A stretch of DNA of 64,000 nt from CBDFKF01 sp965248765. Its GTDB lineage: Bacteria; Pseudomonadota; Alphaproteobacteria; VGEJ01. Below are positions 62,599-64,000 of this stretch, in pieces (the first letter of the stretch is position 1; every line of letters starts with the position of its first letter). The DNA lies in NCBI GenBank assembly GCA_965248765.1, contig CBDFKF010000004.1, positions 1,178,001 to 1,242,000 of the forward strand. The letters are read 5' to 3'. The notes beneath the pieces are model-generated. The model was not told where the DNA came from. It saw only the letters and a list, made by a program, of their open reading frames with translations, and ran no database searches. The translations under genes were made by a program, and so were the position numbers.

Positions 62599-63747
62599 TC
62601 AGGACCAGAGGCGCGCGCTTGCGATGCGGGCGCCCTCGGCCATCGCCGCGTACTTGGCCCAGCCGATGTCGGGATCGACCTTGGGGAAACCCGCTGAGGT
62701 CGACATGCCGCAATCGGTGCCGGCGATCACCCGCTGGCGGCCGACGATGTCGGCATACCGGCACAGACGATCGGCGACCAGCTCGGGGTGCTCGATGTAG
62801 TTGCTGGTCGAGTTGAGAACGCCCGGAATCAGGACCTTATCGTCGGGTATCCCGGCGTCCCGCCACACCTTCCACTCATGCTCGTGGCGCGGATTGGCGC
62901 CCTCGAACGAGATCCCCTGCGGCCGTGCCTTGAACACCAGGTCGATCAGGTCATCGAGCGGCACATCGTGATGGTGGGGTCCGTCGTAGTTGCCCCAGCA
63001 CAGGTGCAGCCGCATCGACTCGGGCGGACAGTCGCGCGTGGCGTGGTTGAGCGCCTCGACGTGGAGCTCGGCGGCCTTGCGGAAGGTGGCGAAATCGTCA
63101 TCGCCGAATTGGATGTGCCGGCCCATGGCGAGGTCGGGGGCATCGAGCTGCAACAGAATGCCGGCGCCGGTGATCATGTCGTACTCGGTCTTCATCGCCT
63201 CGGCCAGCGCCCAGATGTACTCCTCGTGGCTCGGGTAGTGGGTGTTGCCGAGAAACAGTGCAACGACGCCCGGCGAGGCCGCGTTAATAAAGCAATCCGC
63301 CGCCGTGCTCCCCCCGGTCGCCGCCTTGAGGTTGGCGATGTCGGCGGCGACGGCGGCCTCGCCGCGATAGCCGATCGGTCCGGTGCACACCGGCCGTTTC
63401 ATGATGGCGATGCCGCCATTGGCGAACAGCCGGTCGAGGTACTCCGGAAACGCTGCGAGGTCGGAGCCGTAGACGCGCGTCTCGTCCTCGCCCTCGAAGC
63501 CGCTCACCCGCTCCTTGACGTAGGTGGCGTAGTTGATCTTGCTCATCTCGCCGTCGTTGACGACATCGATTCCGCTCTCCACCTGTTTGTCGACGATCTC
63601 GGCGACCGCCGAGGTGGTCCGTGCCTCGAGCGCCGCCGCGTCATAGTTCTCGTGGCGGTCCCTCGCGAAGGAGAGCTCGAGGAGATCGTCGGGGCGCGGC
63701 AAGCTGCCGACGTGGGTCGTGAGGATACGGTCGGTCGAGAGCTTCAT
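62599..63747 (-). CDS. Cobalamin-independent methionine synthase family protein (MetE C-terminal-like)
   Basis: 382 residues, only the C-terminal catalytic half of MetE. Zinc-site residues: TTHVGSLPRP at the N-terminus, His and Cys in RLHLCWGNYDG, Glu in SFEGANPRHEHEW and Cys in GTDCGMSTS. Short MetE-like proteins of this kind use other methyl donors or substrates and their role is unknown. ATG 63747 follows AGAGGTGG. A closely related paralogue lies immediately upstream on the same strand. Confidence 0.9.
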   Translation of the reverse strand: MKLSTDRILTTHVGSLPRPDDLLELSFARDRHENYDAAALEARTTSAVAEIVDKQVESGIDVVNDGEMSKINYATYVKERVSGFEGEDETRVYGSDLAAFPEYLDRLFANGGIAIMKRPVCTGPIGYRGEAAVAADIANLKAATGGSTAADCFINAASPGVVALFLGNTHYPSHEEYIWALAEAMKTEYDMITGAGILLQLDAPDLAMGRHIQFGDDDFATFRKAAELHVEALNHATRDCPPESMRLHLCWGNYDGPHHHDVPLDDLIDLVFKARPQGISFEGANPRHEHEWKVWRDAGIPDDKVLIPGVLNSTSNYIEHPELVADRLCRYADIVGRQRVIAGTDCGMSTSAGFPKVDPDIGWAKYAAMAEGARIASARLWS

Positions 63748-63805
63748 GGCGCCACCTCTTCGAACGCGCGGCGGGGTTGCCGAGTCAAAATCCGCAGGCG
63801 ACCGG

Positions 63806-64000
63806 TCAGCCGCCGTTCCACAGGCGTTTGCTCGCGATCTCGGCGCCCTCGGCCATCGCCTCGAACTTGGCCCACACGATCTCGGGATCGACAAGCGGTG
63901 CCCCGGCGATCGTCGAGAACCCGCAGTCGCTCGAGGCGATCACGCGTTCGCGCCCGACGATGGCGGCGTAGTTGCAGATGCGCTCGGCGATCAGCTCGGG
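63806..64000 (-). CDS. Second MetE C-terminal-like protein (partial, runs off the window)
   Basis: The last 64 codons of a paralogue of the previous gene (PELIAERICNYAAIVGRER, then VIASSDCGFSTIAG, then LVDPEIVWAKFEAMAEGA), including the final zinc cysteine SSDCGFST. The stop at 63806 is 58 bases before the next gene's start, so the two form a tandem pair, likely co-transcribed. Confidence 0.88.
   Translation of the reverse strand, partial: PELIAERICNYAAIVGRERVIASSDCGFSTIAGAPLVDPEIVWAKFEAMAEGAEIASKRLWNGG

Overview
The window is GC-rich chromosomal DNA from a proteobacterium, most probably an alphaproteobacterium of Rhodospirillales-like character. This is inferred from the gene set (eukaryote-type NADP isocitrate dehydrogenase, ATP-type PEP carboxykinase, FecR/cadherin-like surface protein, LysM protein, carnitine-dehydrogenase-like protein, phytanoyl-CoA dioxygenase, several GSTs) and from codon use; there is no rRNA to settle it. 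No tRNA, rRNA, CRISPR array or phage module was seen. Intact housekeeping genes alternate with an unusual number of broken genes and five mobile-element traces (IS630, an internally deleted IS3, IS256, an IS1202/ISNCY-like element, and rearrangement breakpoints). This fits a genome under relaxed selection, although some one-base frameshifts could be assembly errors.

Layout. 1-9.6 kb: 3' part of gltB, a GST, queG, a YeeZ-like SDR, an alpha/beta hydrolase, a GT4 glycosyltransferase and an EEP-family phosphoesterase. 9.9-13.8 kb: a minus-strand exosortase locus. It holds a small protein with a sortase-type C-terminal signal (LPIAEGG, membrane helix, RRKR), a fatty-acid hydroxylase/sterol desaturase broken in a TGCCG triplet repeat, and an exosortase-EpsI fusion split by an IS630 element inserted at CTAG. 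14.2-19.8 kb: a minus-strand catabolic operon (SMP-30 lactonase, orphan molybdenum hydroxylase large subunit, SDR, glutamine-synthetase-like ligase). 19.9-23.4 kb: a graveyard. It contains a methyltransferase tail, a 619-bp IS3 derivative, and two overlapping unrecognised genes in decay, the second split by an IS256 copy with a perfect 8-bp target duplication.

23.4-34.7 kb: icd, two c-type cytochromes, a LysM protein, an Atm1-type ABC exporter with a one-base deletion, a large FecR/cadherin-like/DUF4114 protein whose frame is switched by a 25-bp repeat present three times, and a CHASE2-cyclase gene that has lost its catalytic core. 34.7-39.7 kb: padR, membrane-fusion protein and RND permease in one operon behind a strong promoter. 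39.7-44.6 kb: threonine-dehydrogenase-like SDR, GST, 3-hydroxyacyl/carnitine dehydrogenase, creatininase-family amidohydrolase, phytanoyl-CoA dioxygenase, BolA. 44.7-46.8 kb: a scrambled sulfur-assimilation locus (headless methyltransferase, headless sulfite reductase, DUF934 fused to headless cysH). 47-57.6 kb: pckA, a DUF3303 gene, then a surface-polysaccharide cluster (asparagine synthase-like amidotransferase, epimerases, Wzx-like flippase, methyltransferase, WecB, unknown glycosyltransferase-like protein). 57.7-64 kb: fhs, an IS1202-like element, an unknown membrane protein, a broken small gene, and tandem MetE-C-like genes.

The most interesting points are the 25-bp repeat switch in the large surface protein, the exosortase locus with an unfamiliar sorting signal and two lesions, and the decayed two-gene cassette at 20.8-23.4 kb whose second product can be rebuilt exactly by removing the IS256.
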